A DNA stretch of 64,000 nt from Chelydra serpentina. Lineage: Eukaryota > Chordata > Testudines > Chelydridae. Both the position numbers and the translations under genes were made by a program. The notes beneath the pieces are model-generated. The model was not told the DNA's origin, did not search any database, and saw nothing but the letters and a program-made list of their open reading frames with translations. The stretch is taken from positions 53,750,501-53,814,500 of the forward strand of contig JBAIAC010000006.1 in the NCBI GenBank assembly GCA_037349315.1, written 5' to 3'. This document shows positions 46,397 to 58,726 of the stretch, one piece after another (the first letter of the stretch is position 1; every line of letters starts with the position of its first letter).

Positions 46397-46855
46397 TCAG
46401 TGTGTCCTTGAAGTGGTTCTTCTGGCCGCCTTGTGTGTGGTTGCCCACTTTATTTCACCAAACAGCAACTGCTCTGGCATTCTGGTGTTGGCCATCCTCA
46501 GTTTATGACCAGCCCAGCATAACTGTGATCCAATAAGGCTGGCTTCAATCCCTGTGGAGTTGTTACAGCCCAGAACCTCATTATTGATAACTTTATTGTG
46601 CCATTTGATGCCGAGTATGGCATGCAGATGTTGTAAATGGAACTTATCTAGCAGCTTAATGTGATGCCTGTAGCAGGTCCAGGTCTCACACCCATACATC
46701 AAGTTGGACAGTGCAACCATTTTATAGACTTTTAATGTGGTTTGAAGTTTAATACCATGTTGCTGCCAGACTCTGCCTGATAGCCTGCCAAATGATGAAC
46801 TGGCTTTGTTGATATGACTTGTCAGCTCCTTGTCTCTAGTAAGGTCATTTGACAA
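46397..46855 (-). pseudogene. LINE post-RT domain fragment
   Basis: The 152-aa frame contains SHINKASSSFGRLSGRVW, LSNLMYGCETWTCYRHH and GIEASLIGSQLCWAGHKLRM, conserved post-RT blocks. Continuity with the upstream RT frame needs one frame change. Confidence 0.75.
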
Positions 46856-46862
46856 TATATTA

Positions 46863-47471
46863 CTAAGATAGCAGAAGTCTGTAACAGCATTCAGCTGTGT
46901 GTTGCTTGTGGCTTTGTGTAGGTTTCCCTGGCGCAGGTTGATACATGACCTCTGTCTTTTTCAATGTCAGCCCATTCCTTTCTGCAGCTTCATGAATCAG
47001 TCTGTAATCAATTGTATCTCTTTTAGAGCATGTGCCTCTAGAGCAGTCATTGGCATGCAGAAGCTCATGAACAATTGTCTTGAAGACCTTTGTGAAAGTT
47101 TGTAGCCTGTTCAGATTAAATAATTTTCCAGCGGATAGGACATGTATCCGGATACTGGCATTCAGGTCTCTTGTAGCATCACCAAAGATCATTGAGCAAC
47201 TGCTGCCTGGAAGAGATATTTCAGTTTTGGATATCTCTTTTAGGGTTTTGCACTGCCATCCATCACTGTAGTATATAATAGGGATACATCCATAAAAGCG
47301 GTGGGCCAGCATCCTCTGCAATCCCAGTGACATTAATGGGATGGCATGAGGTATAAGATTTTGGCCCAAGATCTTTATGAAGAATTCATCTGTTGGTGCC
47401 AGCTCTTGTCCATTCACTGAACAGAACACAGACCATTTTCCAGGGTCAAATGAGTCTGGGTAAGGACTCAA
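46863..47471 (-). pseudogene. LINE RT fragment with mutated active site
   Basis: The 202-aa frame ends the palm domain. The expected A-D-D is A-N-D in LLHANDCS (about 47040-47060), so the first catalytic aspartate is lost. The N-terminal half of the frame is less recognisable. The frame shifts to the next ORF around 46860. Confidence 0.7.
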
Positions 47472-47542
47472 TTCTTCTCTGCCATATTCCCTTTCTCTTC
47501 CTGATTCTCAGCAGGGAGTCCCCCTTTTCTCTTCACTCCTTT

Positions 47543-47845
47543 ACAACATAACCACCATACTGGGCCAGACCAAAGGTCCATCTTGCCCAGTATCCTGTCT
47601 TCCAGCAATGGCCAATGCCAGGTGCCCCAGAGGGAATGAACAGAACAGGTAATCATCAAGTGATCCATTCCTTGTCACCCATTTCCAGCTTCTGGCAAAC
47701 AGAAGCTAGGAACACCATCCCTGTCCATTCTGGCTAATGGCCATTGATGGACCTATCCTCCATGAATTTATCTAGTTCTTTTTTGAACCCTGTTATAGAC
47801 TTGGCCTTCACAACATCCTTTGGCAAAGAGTTTCCTCTAACTTTC
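47543..47845 (-). mobile_element. CR1/L3-type LINE 3' region
   Basis: catactgggccagaccaaag, tccatcttgcccagtatcctg, aatggccaatgccagg and gatggacctatcctccatga follow in order, the complement of a common turtle LINE 3' region. The same family forms 60488-61450. Confidence 0.85.
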
Positions 47846-50600
47846 CAATGGGCCTCTCAGCTTTCTCTGTGACCCTTCAATAGTTTCAGGCTCACCCCTG
47901 CTTTGCACGCTCCAATTTACCTCCATTTTCATCTCTCCTCACATCATGCCACCAGATCTTAGATCCTTCCTGTGCTGTGAACCTCTTCCCAATGTTCACT
48001 TACCAGATCCAGCAGGTCTGACTGCAGTGCTGCTAACCTTATGTGTTCAAAAATAATGACTCAGGCTCCAAAATTTATGAGACTTTTTTAAAATATGTTG
48101 TTGGGATTCCTTTTATTTGCCTTCTGGTTTCTGAGCCTAAGCTGCATGGGCATCACACTTTCCAGCTTCTCTCTGAAACCATGAAACCTACTTTTTTTTT
48201 TTTAATGAGAGCTGAGATTTTCACATAATGACTTGCCTCCAGCAACTTTGGGCCTTTCAGGACACCAGATATCAGGAGATTCATGATAAAAATGTAAGAT
48301 TTGGCACCACTGTGATTGCCTCTTTGCTAGGACCCAGCTACACCCAAATTCAAACATCTTACTTTCAGAGGGCTGTGCATAACTCTGGGCTATATGGAAT
48401 GAGAGCATGGGAAACTATAAATCAGTGGCTGCTAGGGACCAATGCTTCTGGCTGCAAGCTGCTATGAATCATAAAGGCTAACAGTGCTGCTGTGAATTGT
48501 CAGAATAAAGGTAGCCTATTGCAAGACTGCAAGTCAGGAGAAAGGAGATATACTTGGGAATGGGGACATGTGGGAAGGAGAGGCAGTCAGGACATTTCGG
48601 AAGGGAGAAGGAGGCAGTGTCTCAAAGTTTAGTTAATTCAGGAAAAAAAGCTTTTGATGCTTATCCAAACTTAACCAAAGCTCATAACTTTTTGAAGTTA
48701 GCTTTGTCCCAGGTTATAATCCCATTTGTGATATCACAAACATTTCCATGGTCACGAAGAGTGGTGTTACAAACAGAATGACTACTTCAGGAGGGAAATT
48801 AGCAGCATTCATGATCCTGCTGGATGGCCAACGTATTATAGTAATAAATATCATGGGTAACTCTAGAGACAGAGAGTATTAAATAAAACACAGGCCCCTC
48901 TAAGCAGAATTGTCTCCGAATTAATGTTTTCAGTTTTCTATGAGATATCTGTCAAGTGATATTGTATGAAAAATAGCTTGTGTGTACAAAGCTTGCTTGT
49001 TCTAATGGTGCTGACTGAAGAGAAGATCATCTCTATTCCCCACATGCTTTTTTCTTCTTCGATAAAAGATTTCCCTATGCCTACTTGCGCCTTCCATAGC
49101 TTATTTCATGTAATAAACAGCTGAAACACTACTGCCCACAAAATAAAAAAGATGATCTTTTGCATGCTTGAATTAGTGGGCGCTCATTTTTGGCAATTAA
49201 AGTTGCTGAGAGGCAGCTGGAATGATGCACTAAGAAAACCCTTCTTATTATGGTAGCTGATGGAAAATAGAATCAAAATGTTTTTCAAACTGTTTTTTAA
49301 GAGGCTTGCAGTTTGACAAGCTGTCTGCCTCTCAGCTTCCTTATTTTTCCATCACCTCCTTCTCCGCTCTCTTTTCCTGCTCGTGGAAGAGCTCACTTAC
49401 TTCTAGAGCATCTCCTTGCGACTGGGCTTGGTGTAGCAGGCGCAAGCCTCTCAAGTGGCCCCTGCCAGTGGTCACTCTGGCCCTGTGGCAGTCTCTTTTC
49501 CTCTAACTTGGCCCCCTGGCCAGGTCATGCTTTAATTCTGCCCCTTTAGAATAACAAAGCCCGATACATAAAAGTCCAAATGTCCTTACAAAAAGGCCTA
49601 TGGTCCAGCTCTGGGTTTCAGTGATCCTCTCATCCTTCTTTCGGGGCTCTTGTCATCCTCGTCCCCTGCTTCAGCCTTAAGTCACTTTACCAGTGGCTGG
49701 TAGAGGAACCCAGGCCCTCCCACTCCACTGGATTCCAATCCAGAGACCCTATAATCAGCAGCCAAGGTCTGCTCCTTCAGTCTGCTTGTTGCTGCCTCCC
49801 TGGTCTGCTTCTTACTGTCGACTATAAACAGGCCTCTCCCACAGCCTCTCTATGTTCACTCTTCTTTCAGGGCTCTCACCAGGAATCCCCAATAAAATCA
49901 TAAACCAAAAATACAACGTAACCAATATTCTCAGACTTGGCCTTTCATGTCTCTAAATTTTCCTGGCTTGTTTGCCCACTGAACACCTTCCAGTGCTCTC
50001 TTCCAGATCCTGGCCTGTACCAGGGCTTGTCGCCATTGCAGTAGCTCTTCTCCCAATGGCTGCTTCATCTCTCTCCTGGTCCCTTGCCAGACTTCTCTAT
50101 TCAGGAGAGGATTCCAGGGCCCTCTCCCCCTGGGCTTCCTTCGTGACCCTCCTGGGCTCTCCATTCTCTGGTCCCAGAGAGTGACTGAAGAGTCCTTCTC
50201 TCACTCCCTATAGATCCCCCCTGCGATAAATGTCTGTTTATCATCCCCTCCAAGCCCCTTACCAGCTGGTCTTCATCATCAGTTAAGTCTGACTCTCTGT
50301 CCTGGTACAGTCTGTTAATTGGCCTCTCTGGACCACATTAACCTGTTCTTTGCCCACGTGGCATCACATTGCTGCTTCTCCCATTTGGTTGGGAGTGACT
50401 TAGTTCTTCCAGTGGCAGGGAGGGAGGTCCCACCATTGTACTGAACAGTTCCCTGGCTCAGGAGATTACAACTATGAGACCACAGAACCAGAAATTGTTG
50501 AAGTTCCCAAAGGTAATTGATGGCAATTCTAGAGAAGTGTATAGTGCTCCCCTTTTTCAAGCGAAGGCTTAAGCCTCGGCTGCTTTAGTCACAACTTCAT
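47846..50600. other. No gene recognised; CT-rich stretch 49310-50350
   Basis: From 49310 the plus strand becomes pyrimidine-rich with CTGGCTTG, GGCCTCTC and GCCAGA-type words, and AATAAAATC at 49890. It resembles reversed LTR-type sequence of turtles as I remember it, but I cannot fix ends or prove the family. 47900-49300 is AT-rich without visible content. Confidence 0.3.
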
Positions 50601-50765
50601 CAAGGTCCATTTCATAGTTTCATATTTCACAGTTTCAAAGCATTTAAGCTAGAAGAGACCATTAGTTGACATCTGACCTTTTGGATATTCCAAACTATTA
50701 ATTTTCACCCAGGAGTAACAAAGGTGCCACCAATGCCCGAGGCCCACACAATGTCAGGGAATTGA
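50600..50765 (-). mobile_element. Probable decayed CR1 3' end
   Basis: catagtttcatatttcacagtttcaaagc, then agctagaagagaccattag and gacatctgacctttt, resemble a reversed LINE 3' end of the 'ccagaagggaccattgtgatcatctagtctgacc' subfamily. Confidence 0.5.
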
Positions 50766-50771
50766 TTAGGT

Positions 50772-51456
50772 CAGTGCTTAAACTTTATTTTTCGCGGACC
50801 ACTTGACAATTGCTGATGGTCTCGGTGGACCACTTAATGATCTTTCCAGATGTTGTTTGTACCATTAGCTAACTATAGTAAAGCGCTTTGGATAAAAGCA
50901 CTATATAAAAAGAATAATAATAAACTTTTTTGTTCTACAAATAAAAGCACACACTCATATTTTAATATCAGTAGTCTTACCTTTCTAATGTTATGGATGT
51001 GCCCTCTCTCCCCTGCTGCGACAGCCCCCAAGATGGAACTGGGAAGGAAGGAGGGGAGTCTCTCCCTGGCCACAGCAGCCACAAAGCTGAGGCTGGGAAG
51101 GAGGATCATCTCTCCCCGGCAGCCCCAGTCCTGGAGCTGTCACCTCTTTCTCTGGCCGCTGCAGCCCTGCACATCCCAAATTTCCCCCATCCCCTCTTCT
51201 CACCCCACTGCCCCCTCCCACCTACCCCCTATTCCCCACAAGGCCACTACCTCACCTTACATGCACATCTTATCCAGGGTCCAGGCTCCTAATTAATGGA
51301 GCCACGCTTGTGCAGCTCCACTAATTAGGTGAGTGGCCCTTCATTCTCTTGTGTGCAGATGCCCAGGCGCGCACCTTAGAGGGAACTATCCATGGAGCAC
51401 CTGAATGGAGCTTGCGGACCACTGGTGGTCCATGGACCATGGTTTGAGAACCTCTG
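50772..51456. mobile_element. hAT-type MITE, 685 bp, perfect 8-bp target duplication
   Basis: CAGTGCTTAAAC at the left and GGTTTGAGAACCTCTG at the right are diverged inverted termini. GATTAGGT flanks both sides (50764-50771, 51457-51464). It contains a GC-rich centre (51000-51260) with no transposase. It is the third such element in 12 kb. Confidence 0.88.
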
Positions 51457-51464
51457 GATTAGGT

Positions 51465-54400
51465 GAGTTAAGCCTAGATGATTCTAGCAGGCAAACAAAG
51501 CAGCCCCTCCACGTAATACAAATGATGGCTGGCTCTCAAGAAGAGCTATACAAAATGAGAGTGCTGTGCAGAGGGTCCAGAAGTGGAATGACATCTGGGA
51601 CTAAAGCCTTCAAGTACACTGCAGTGTCCAAAATGTGAGATGGCCTCTGCTCCAGAAGCACATTCAGGACTGCTGTTTTGTGAGTCTACTTAATGACAAT
51701 GATCGAAAGAGTGGTTCCCATCCCTCACTTTCACACACAATCCATTTGCAGATGTATTCCGTCACTCCTGATTCAGTAGTGCTCCACTGCCTTCCTCTAG
51801 ACATGTTCCCTTCATTTTCAGAAGCCAATGGAGATGGGCCATGGAAGTCAGCATAACAGATTACAAGATTTCCATTACGCTTTCTCTCTCCATCATATGT
51901 CTCACCTGATTAAAATCATAGCTGTTTACCAACATGGAAGCTCTGCTTTTCTTTCACTTAGTCAAAATCTTTCATTTCGTGATCTCCCCTAGACCAGACA
52001 GGGTTCTCTTTCTGCTGATACTAGCCATGTGGATTGATGAGTCAAATAGTTTGGTGACATAAAAGAAGTGGGTGGATTGTTGGTCCCGAACCTGTCATCT
52101 TCACATTGTTGAATGCTAATATTCAGTTACCCAGAACAAAAAACAGAACATTACAACTGGGCGACCGATCCAATGTGATCTTTCTTTTTAATCCATCCTG
52201 ACTCGTTCTGTAATGAACTCTCTGAAAATCATTATAATTAAGTGATAAGAGGAAAAGAACAGAGCACTGGACTAATCATAAATTTGCTGACTTAAGATTT
52301 AAAACAAACAACCACCACCACCACCACCACCACCACCCAGCCCCAAATCTCTGGCAATTTAAACCAGTTTGTTTGGTGTAATCGGTTTTCTCTCACTCTG
52401 GTTTTCATTTGTTTTGCTAGTTCCTTTTTTTATTTCCACCCCCCTCTTCACCCACTTCAATCATTTCTTTCGCTTATTTATAAAGATGCTTATTTTTGGG
52501 ATCAGAAATGTCCTTTTGATGTAAGCCATTTTAAAATAAAAAGTCTCACATAGCATCAAGCTATCAATCAACATTACATGTATACTTAGATTTTTAAATA
52601 CATGTTTCATTATTTCTGAGATCCCCGTGGATGGTCTTTGATTTTCCCCAAACGCTCTTTCACATAGCAGGTTTAACTATAACCAAGTGGCTATAACCAT
52701 TAAATACCACAAAAGTTGTGCTTCTGTCATGTCACAGTTTGGCTTTTGTTTCAAGGTTTCTTTTTTATGGAAAAATATCAAAGTAGTATTTATGACAAAT
52801 GTTTTTGTACAGAGAAGGTTGTGGCTAAATTTTTTTCTATTGAAGTTTTCATATGTCTACTTACAACTGGCAATTAAGATAGTGGGGCCAAATACATCTT
52901 TGGTGAAACTGCATTGACTTCAGTTTCCCAATATGATCATTAACCTGGCCTACACCCACTGATATTCAATGAAAGTTTTGCCTGACCTCAGCTGGAGCAG
53001 AATCCATAAGTTGACTGTCTCAGGAGCTATGGCAGCCTCTCTTAAGTTCATTGTGCATGTGTATGTGTATATTCTGCTCTGGAGCTTATGACAGCAGCGG
53101 AAGTTAAATAATGGGAGTTTTGCCATTGATATAAATGGGGCCAGGATTTCACTGCTGGAGCCTTAAAATTCCTCTTCCGTTGTAGTACTGGAGTATCTTT
53201 TTGTTAGAGGACTTCAATGTGATCCAATGAAATTCACCATAGAGAACAGATAATTCCCTTCAGGACCGGTACTTTGTACCATACCTATCACAGTGCATGC
53301 CCCATGGCGAAACTCCTATTGACTTCAGTGAGGCTAGGATTTCACTCCAAGTCTTTAGATGGGACTAGCAGATACATCATTGTAAATCTGGAATAACTTC
53401 CCTTTTGTCAGTGAAATTATTCCAGATTTATCCTATGTAATTGAGATCAAAATTTGACCCACACATAGCTAGAGAGATGATCAGATAGATAGACAGGCTA
53501 GCATGAAACCCTAGTATCAAAGCCTAAGGCTCAAATTCTCCACTACATACCAATGTCTTGAAAAAAATTAGAGTGGCAGGCAACATAACCTGTTTCTTGC
53601 TTTTCATGTATGGCCTCCCTGAGGAACAATAAATCTTCCTCTGTGATAAACCCCACCTTCTCCTCAGGGTCTTTGATTGCTCTGTATTACAGCAGTTGCT
53701 CAAACAGTAGGAAAATCCAGGGTGAACTTTACCACTGTACAGATATTATACTGCTGAACTCTGCTGAGCACACACTCAGGTAGTTTGCAATTCATTCCAC
53801 AAATAATAACGCACAAATGTTTCCAACATGAAGACCCTTACAGAAATGCACAGGAACTTTCCTTTTAATAAAAAATGTGTCTGTCTATCTATCAGAAATA
53901 CTGACCTGCCTTTGATTATGCCCAGGACTCTATTCCTTCCATTATATTCACTATCAACATCATCCGCTTTTCAAAAGTGTCTAGAATCCCACAAAATACT
54001 TCGGGTTCAAAGCAATCTTTAATAAATCTTTTCGGGGGCAACTGGGATGAAGCAGTAGATCAGAATTCCAATACAGCTGACATTCATCCAAGCAGCAGCA
54101 GTAGCTGTTTTTCAATACAGTTTGGGCTTGATTCTGATCTTGCTTATACCAGTGTAAATCGGGAGCAACTCCAGTAAAGTCAATGAAGTTGCACTGCGTA
54201 AAGCCAGTATAACTGAGATCAGAAACATGTTCTGAGCATTTAAAATAAATCAGTCATTTAATTATAAGCTACTCAATATTTTTTCAATTACAGATCTCAC
54301 TCAGCATCCATGTTCCCTTATTGTTTTCTCATTAAAGCTTTGAATTTAAATGCCCTCATTTTTTGTTAAGTATTCATTGCCATATATCAGATAAAAATAG

Positions 54401-54944
54401 AGAAACAATAAAAAAGATGAATAGCTTGCAATTAAAGGCCAATGCTGCAGAACTGTCTCTTGGCTTAATAGGTTAGCTGTAAATTTCAATCTATTTAATA
54501 AGCTGTTTTTCAGGGTTTTAGTGTCACTGTTCCCTTTTCTATTTGTGATTGAGAATCAAGTGGCTGAAGTCATTTGAACGTTAGGAGAATGCATTTTAAG
54601 TGTGCACCGAGGTGCGTTAAGTATGAAATTGTAAATTTAAACAAAAAGAAATATTTTATAATTACAATGTAAGATTCTAGTTCAGTTAGAACAAAGGGAT
54701 TTTCCCTACCCAGTTATATGGCTGGGTTTAAAAAAAATGCTCTGCAAATGTTATCTGTGCTCACAAATTCACACTATACTTATCAGCCATTTGCTACTTA
54801 ATGTATCTCTCTTCCAATGTGTGTCCTTTATTTACCCTTATACTAACAGATTGAAACAGCACCTTTTCCTCTGCATTCAGACAAAAAAAGAAAACTTGTA
54901 GTAATGGATTGGATACTGATGTTGAAGCACAAACTAACAAATTC
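51465..54944. other. No gene; simple repeat and palindromic repeats
   Basis: An (ACC)n run lies at 52311-52337. Diverged members of the palindromic family lie at about 53103-53170, 53285-53350 and 54120-54240 (arms gatcttgcttataccagtgt and cagtataactgagatc). No exon is recognised. Confidence 0.5.
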
Positions 54945-55205
54945 AGCAATAAGATGGGTGAGGTAATATCTGTTATTGGAACAACTTCTGTTGGTGACAG
55001 AGACAAGATTTGAGCCACACAGAGCTCTTCTTCCAGTCTGGGAAAGGTACTGTGCAAGGTGGAACAGACTGTTAAGCATATGTAGTTAGCACATATTCTA
55101 AGGGACCATTCGAAATAGAGTGGCCAAATAACACCTCTGCAGTTATAGGACAAAAGGGGGTTAGTGGGTTACAGCTTGTTGTAATAAACCATAAATCCAG
55201 TGGTA
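54945..55205 (-). mobile_element. PLE 3' end, inverted partial copy
   Basis: gggtgaggtaatatctgtta, gagccacacagagctcttcttc and cacctctgcagttataggac are the complement of the 3' UTR at about 56150-56440. The copy starts just downstream of the GIY-YIG coding end (ataaaccataaatcc), so only the UTR is present. Confidence 0.85.
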
Positions 55206-55352
55206 GATCAGATATAGAATCATCGCTCTAAGCTCATCAACAGAAGTAAGATCCCCACAGATCAGGACACACCAGCTCAAAGCAGAGCCAGACCCTGCCA
55301 GAACAACAGATGCAAAACTTGCAGATCTATCTCCACTGATTCAATAAATCAA

Positions 55353-55859
55353 TTCCCCTGCAATCGTTACCTGTCAGCACTGTGTTCTTGAGGAACCAGG
55401 CGCAATACCCAGCCTGTCTGACTCACAAAGGACAACTCACCCACCAACCTCTGCTTGAACCAAAACCGATCAGAAGACACTTACAAAAAGCAATGAAAAG
55501 GCAGTGAGACACACACCTAAACCCCTCTGGACAAGGATGACAGGATTAAGGCAACTCCCCTAGCCTCATTTGCATCGAAGATGGCACAGGGAGGCATCTC
55601 CATGTGTGTGTTCATCTGATTCTGGAGCTGGAGGAGCCCAGCCCTGGGGAACCTAGAGCCTGCAGGATCGCTCCATTGGGAAGGATCTTGCAGAAGGGAG
55701 AAGTAGAGCTCCATATGAAAACACAAGTGACACAAGCAGTACATTGATAGAATTACAGAACCGCCCTCCCCCCAGAAGAGTAACCCTAATAAATGAGCAT
55801 ACCCCAAAGTAATGGGCAAATCTGGTAAAACAATACACATTTCAAGATCCATGGATCAA
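55353..55859. mobile_element. Unidentified insertion inside PLE
   Basis: The PLE reading is interrupted between 55352 and 55860. ATCAA occurs on both sides (55348-55352 and 55855-55859), a possible 5-bp target duplication. The insert has no ORF of recognised type; its 111-aa frame (55517-55852, minus) has no known motif. It could be a solo LTR or SINE. Confidence 0.45.
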
Positions 55860-56185
55860 CACATGCCTATCACAACGCATAGTGTACCTTATCCAATGCA
55901 CTATATGTGCCAACAACAACTGTGTGGGTGAAACCAAATAATCACTATGCTCTCAAATGAACTCAGAGTAAAATGATAAAAGACAAAAACACCATATCAC
56001 CTGTGGGTGAACACTTTTCACAAAGTGATCACTCTATATCTGACCTAGCAGTCCTTGTCCTCAACAGAAACCTGCACAACACTTTCAAAAGACGAGCTTG
56101 GGAGCATAAATTCATAACTCTGCTAGACATTAAAAATCATGGATTGGACAGACTGGGATTTATGGTTTATTACAACAATCTGTAA
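55860..56185 (+). pseudogene. PLE GIY-YIG endonuclease remnant
   Basis: IVYLIQCTICANNN and CVGETK stand for the GIY/YIG region. After a stop and frame change, SPVGEHFSQSDHSISDL (with the metal-binding Glu) and FKRRAWEHKFITLLD follow. It is non-functional and belongs to a different PLE subfamily from the copy at 6580-6891. Confidence 0.8.
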
Positions 56186-57370
56186 TCCACTAAACCCCTC
56201 TTTTTCTCCTATGACTGCAGAGGTGTTAATGGGCCAGTCTACCTTGAATATGTGCTAACTACTTATACTAAACAATCTGTTCCACCTTACATTTATTGTG
56301 ACACTTGAAGTACCTTTCCCAGACCTGAAGAAGAGCTCTGTATGGCTCAAAAGCTTATTCCTCTCACCAACAGAAGTTGGTCCAAAAAAAAAAAAGATAT
56401 TCCTTCACCCACCTTGTCTCACTAATATCCTGGGACTGACATGGCTACAACTACACTGTATACAAAATGGAATACACATGCAAAACTAACTCCACAATAT
56501 GTATACTCCAAAAATTCCAGAAGCTTTTCCATGCCTTCTATGCACACTAGTTCTACCGTGTACTTTCTACGTAAGCTACTCAACAAGAGCACAAGATAAG
56601 TTCCACAGTGCACACATCACTCAGGTTCCACAATATGTGCAGCAGGGAATGTGCAACATTTTGCAAAGTTTGGGCAATTCATTCAGACCAAGTTAAGCAA
56701 GGAACAAGAAGAAACAAATTATAAAATGCACAAAAATGCAAGAATTTAAAATAAAAATGCAACAGTTGGGTATAAAAATGACTCCACCACATGCCCAGAA
56801 CAAACCCCACCGCTTTTACTGAACCAGAAATAACAAATGGCCTGTGTACAATATGCAGTAATGCATTTTAAATATTGTGTTATTCTGCCAAAGTTCTATC
56901 CTCTTCTCAGAGGAAACTAGAAAGTCGGTTACATTGACTTGTTTGTGATACTTATGTGATATAAATAGCAATACCCATTCTCAGAGACCACATACATTGT
57001 ACTTAATATATGGTACTGGACTTCACTTGTGGTCCTAAAGATAACATGTTAATATGTTTTTCTACTTATGTCACAAATGGAAGTGTCTCTGGTGATCTCA
57101 TCTCAGTCCTAAGTGGAGATGTGTCTCCATCAAAAAACCACCCTGTAAGTTGGCAAGTTTTGAAAACACTGATAAGGAGAATATCAGGATTGATATAACA
57201 AAGGTTTTGCAAGTTTGGATTAGTTCTTTTGATACAGCTGTAGGTAGAAAATGTATAACATTCGCCACAACATTTGGTGTACCCTATTCACCACAAATGA
57301 AAGAAAGACACATATACAGTGCTTGGATATCTTCCCTTGTTCCATATGAATATATGTAATTTAAATACCC

Positions 57371-57490
57371 CTGGGCCAGATCCTTAGCTGGTGTAAAGTG
57401 TCATAGACCCATTGACTTGGTGTAAATCAGCACAGCTCCATTGACTTCAGTAGAGCTACATTGATTTACACCAGCTCAGGATCTGGCCTA
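57371..57490. repeat. Palindromic dispersed repeat, long copy
   Basis: GGCCAGATCCTTAGCTGGTGTAAA at the left is mirrored by TTTACACCAGCTCAGGATCTGGCC at the right, with inner CATTGACTT blocks. This is the clearest full-length member in the window (about 115 bp). Confidence 0.85.
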
Positions 57491-58534
57491 ATTTATGATG
57501 GGAATGAGTCTATTATATACAAATCCTGAAGTCAATTATGATGGAAAAATATTTAAATCTATTTACATTCAGTAATATTGTGCCTTAAAGGCTTGCTCCT
57601 GCACGGTGTAAGTTAATGGGAATGTTGCTATTGATTTCAATTGGAGCAAGTCCAAAATCTGTGTGCCAAGTCCTCAACCCAACACCTAACTTGAGTACAT
57701 GGGTCAAGCTCTGAGCAGGTGTGTATCAGGAGAAGAATCTTCCCTCATAGTTCCCTGGAGAGGCAGGCTGATAGGGATCTGCCACTGCATGGATCCTAAC
57801 CTTCTATTCCATGCTCCTGCTGAGGAAGGAACTTGTGTGGAGCAGGGCTTCATATCTGGAGTTTGTGCACACCCCACCACCACCACTCTCAGCATCCAGC
57901 CCCACTTCAACAGTAGGGCTGCACTTGAGAACAGCAGCCACAGAGGTACGAGTTAGATGTGCCCATGGGATCTATCAAAGTCAAGGTTTTTCAGATATAC
58001 AACTATGATTATTTCCCAAATATTGTGAGCAAGCCAAATTCTGCCCTCAGACACATGCACACAATCCTATGGACTTAGTTGGAAGTTGTTTGTGTATATT
58101 GTGTGTGTACATCTGAGGGCTCAATTTGTGCCCCTGTATACATATCCAATCACAACTCCTAAAATAAGATTGTGACAGAAATACTGTAGCTTTCAAAGCA
58201 CATGCTGTATTGAAATGAGTCTATTGTAAAATAGGTATCATGCACTAGCAATCATGCACAGTTGCTTATACTGTACAAAACATGCATATTACATGCATTT
58301 CTACAACAACCCATGAAAACTATTCTCAAAATATGTTGCTTGATTTTTTTGATTAAAATGCATGAGCTCTTAGTACAACTCAATAGCACAGTATTATAAA
58401 CTGGGAATTAGGATATTTTCCCAAATATATTCTCATTTTGTACAGACATTTGCCACCCGAACACAGGAGTTAAGCTGCATAAAGAACACTTTGTCTTGAT
58501 TTCTCCCAGAACTCCTCAGGGTCACAGGGGGATG

Positions 58535-58573
58535 AGATAGATAGATAGATAGATAGATACACACACACACACA
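58535..58573. repeat. (GATA)n(CA)n compound microsatellite
   Basis: Six to seven GATA units are followed by seven CA units. GATA arrays of this sort are often polymorphic. Confidence 0.95.
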
Positions 58574-58726
58574 GCAGTATGGTAGAAGAATTATACATGT
58601 AAATCTTAAAAACCTAATTTAAAATGAAGCAATAACCCTGTTTCCTCTTTGGCAAAAGAGCTACAAAGTTGCTAGGGCCCATTTCAAAGAAAGGGTCACA
58701 CATTAGCTACGCTGTTCTCAGTGGCA

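Larger units (their letters stand above)
46090..47475 (-). mobile_element. LINE of a non-CR1 clade, 5'-truncated
   Basis: Minus-strand pieces: LSAGKLFNLNRLQTFTKVF and LLHANDCS (RT active-site region), LKKTEVMYQPAPGKP, SFGRLSGRVWQQHGIK, SNLMYGCETWTCY, LGIKWHNKV, and a C-terminal DCCSRIALFSHSQTH finger at about 46152-46205. The KKTEV/GCETWT/SRIGL-type series is shared by a LINE group distinct from CR1 (possibly RTE-related); I cannot assign the clade. Confidence 0.75.
55206..56464 (+). mobile_element. PLE, 5'-truncated, with a central insertion
   Basis: The plus strand keeps part of the RT-endonuclease linker (NNRCKTCRS near 55305), the endonuclease start IVYLIQCTICANNNCVGE at about 55883-55940, the endonuclease end (55973-56185) and a 3' UTR ending near 56464 (gacatggctacaactacactg). 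About 507 bases of foreign sequence lie between linker and endonuclease. Confidence 0.8.

Noticed and set aside
50850..51296. 148-aa plus-strand ORF
   Set aside because: Located inside the 685-bp hAT MITE; pyrimidine-rich interior with no domain.
58535..58573. Short regularly repeated units considered as a CRISPR-like array
   Set aside because: It is a simple GATA/CA microsatellite without spacers. No CRISPR array or cas-like gene exists in the window, as expected for a vertebrate.
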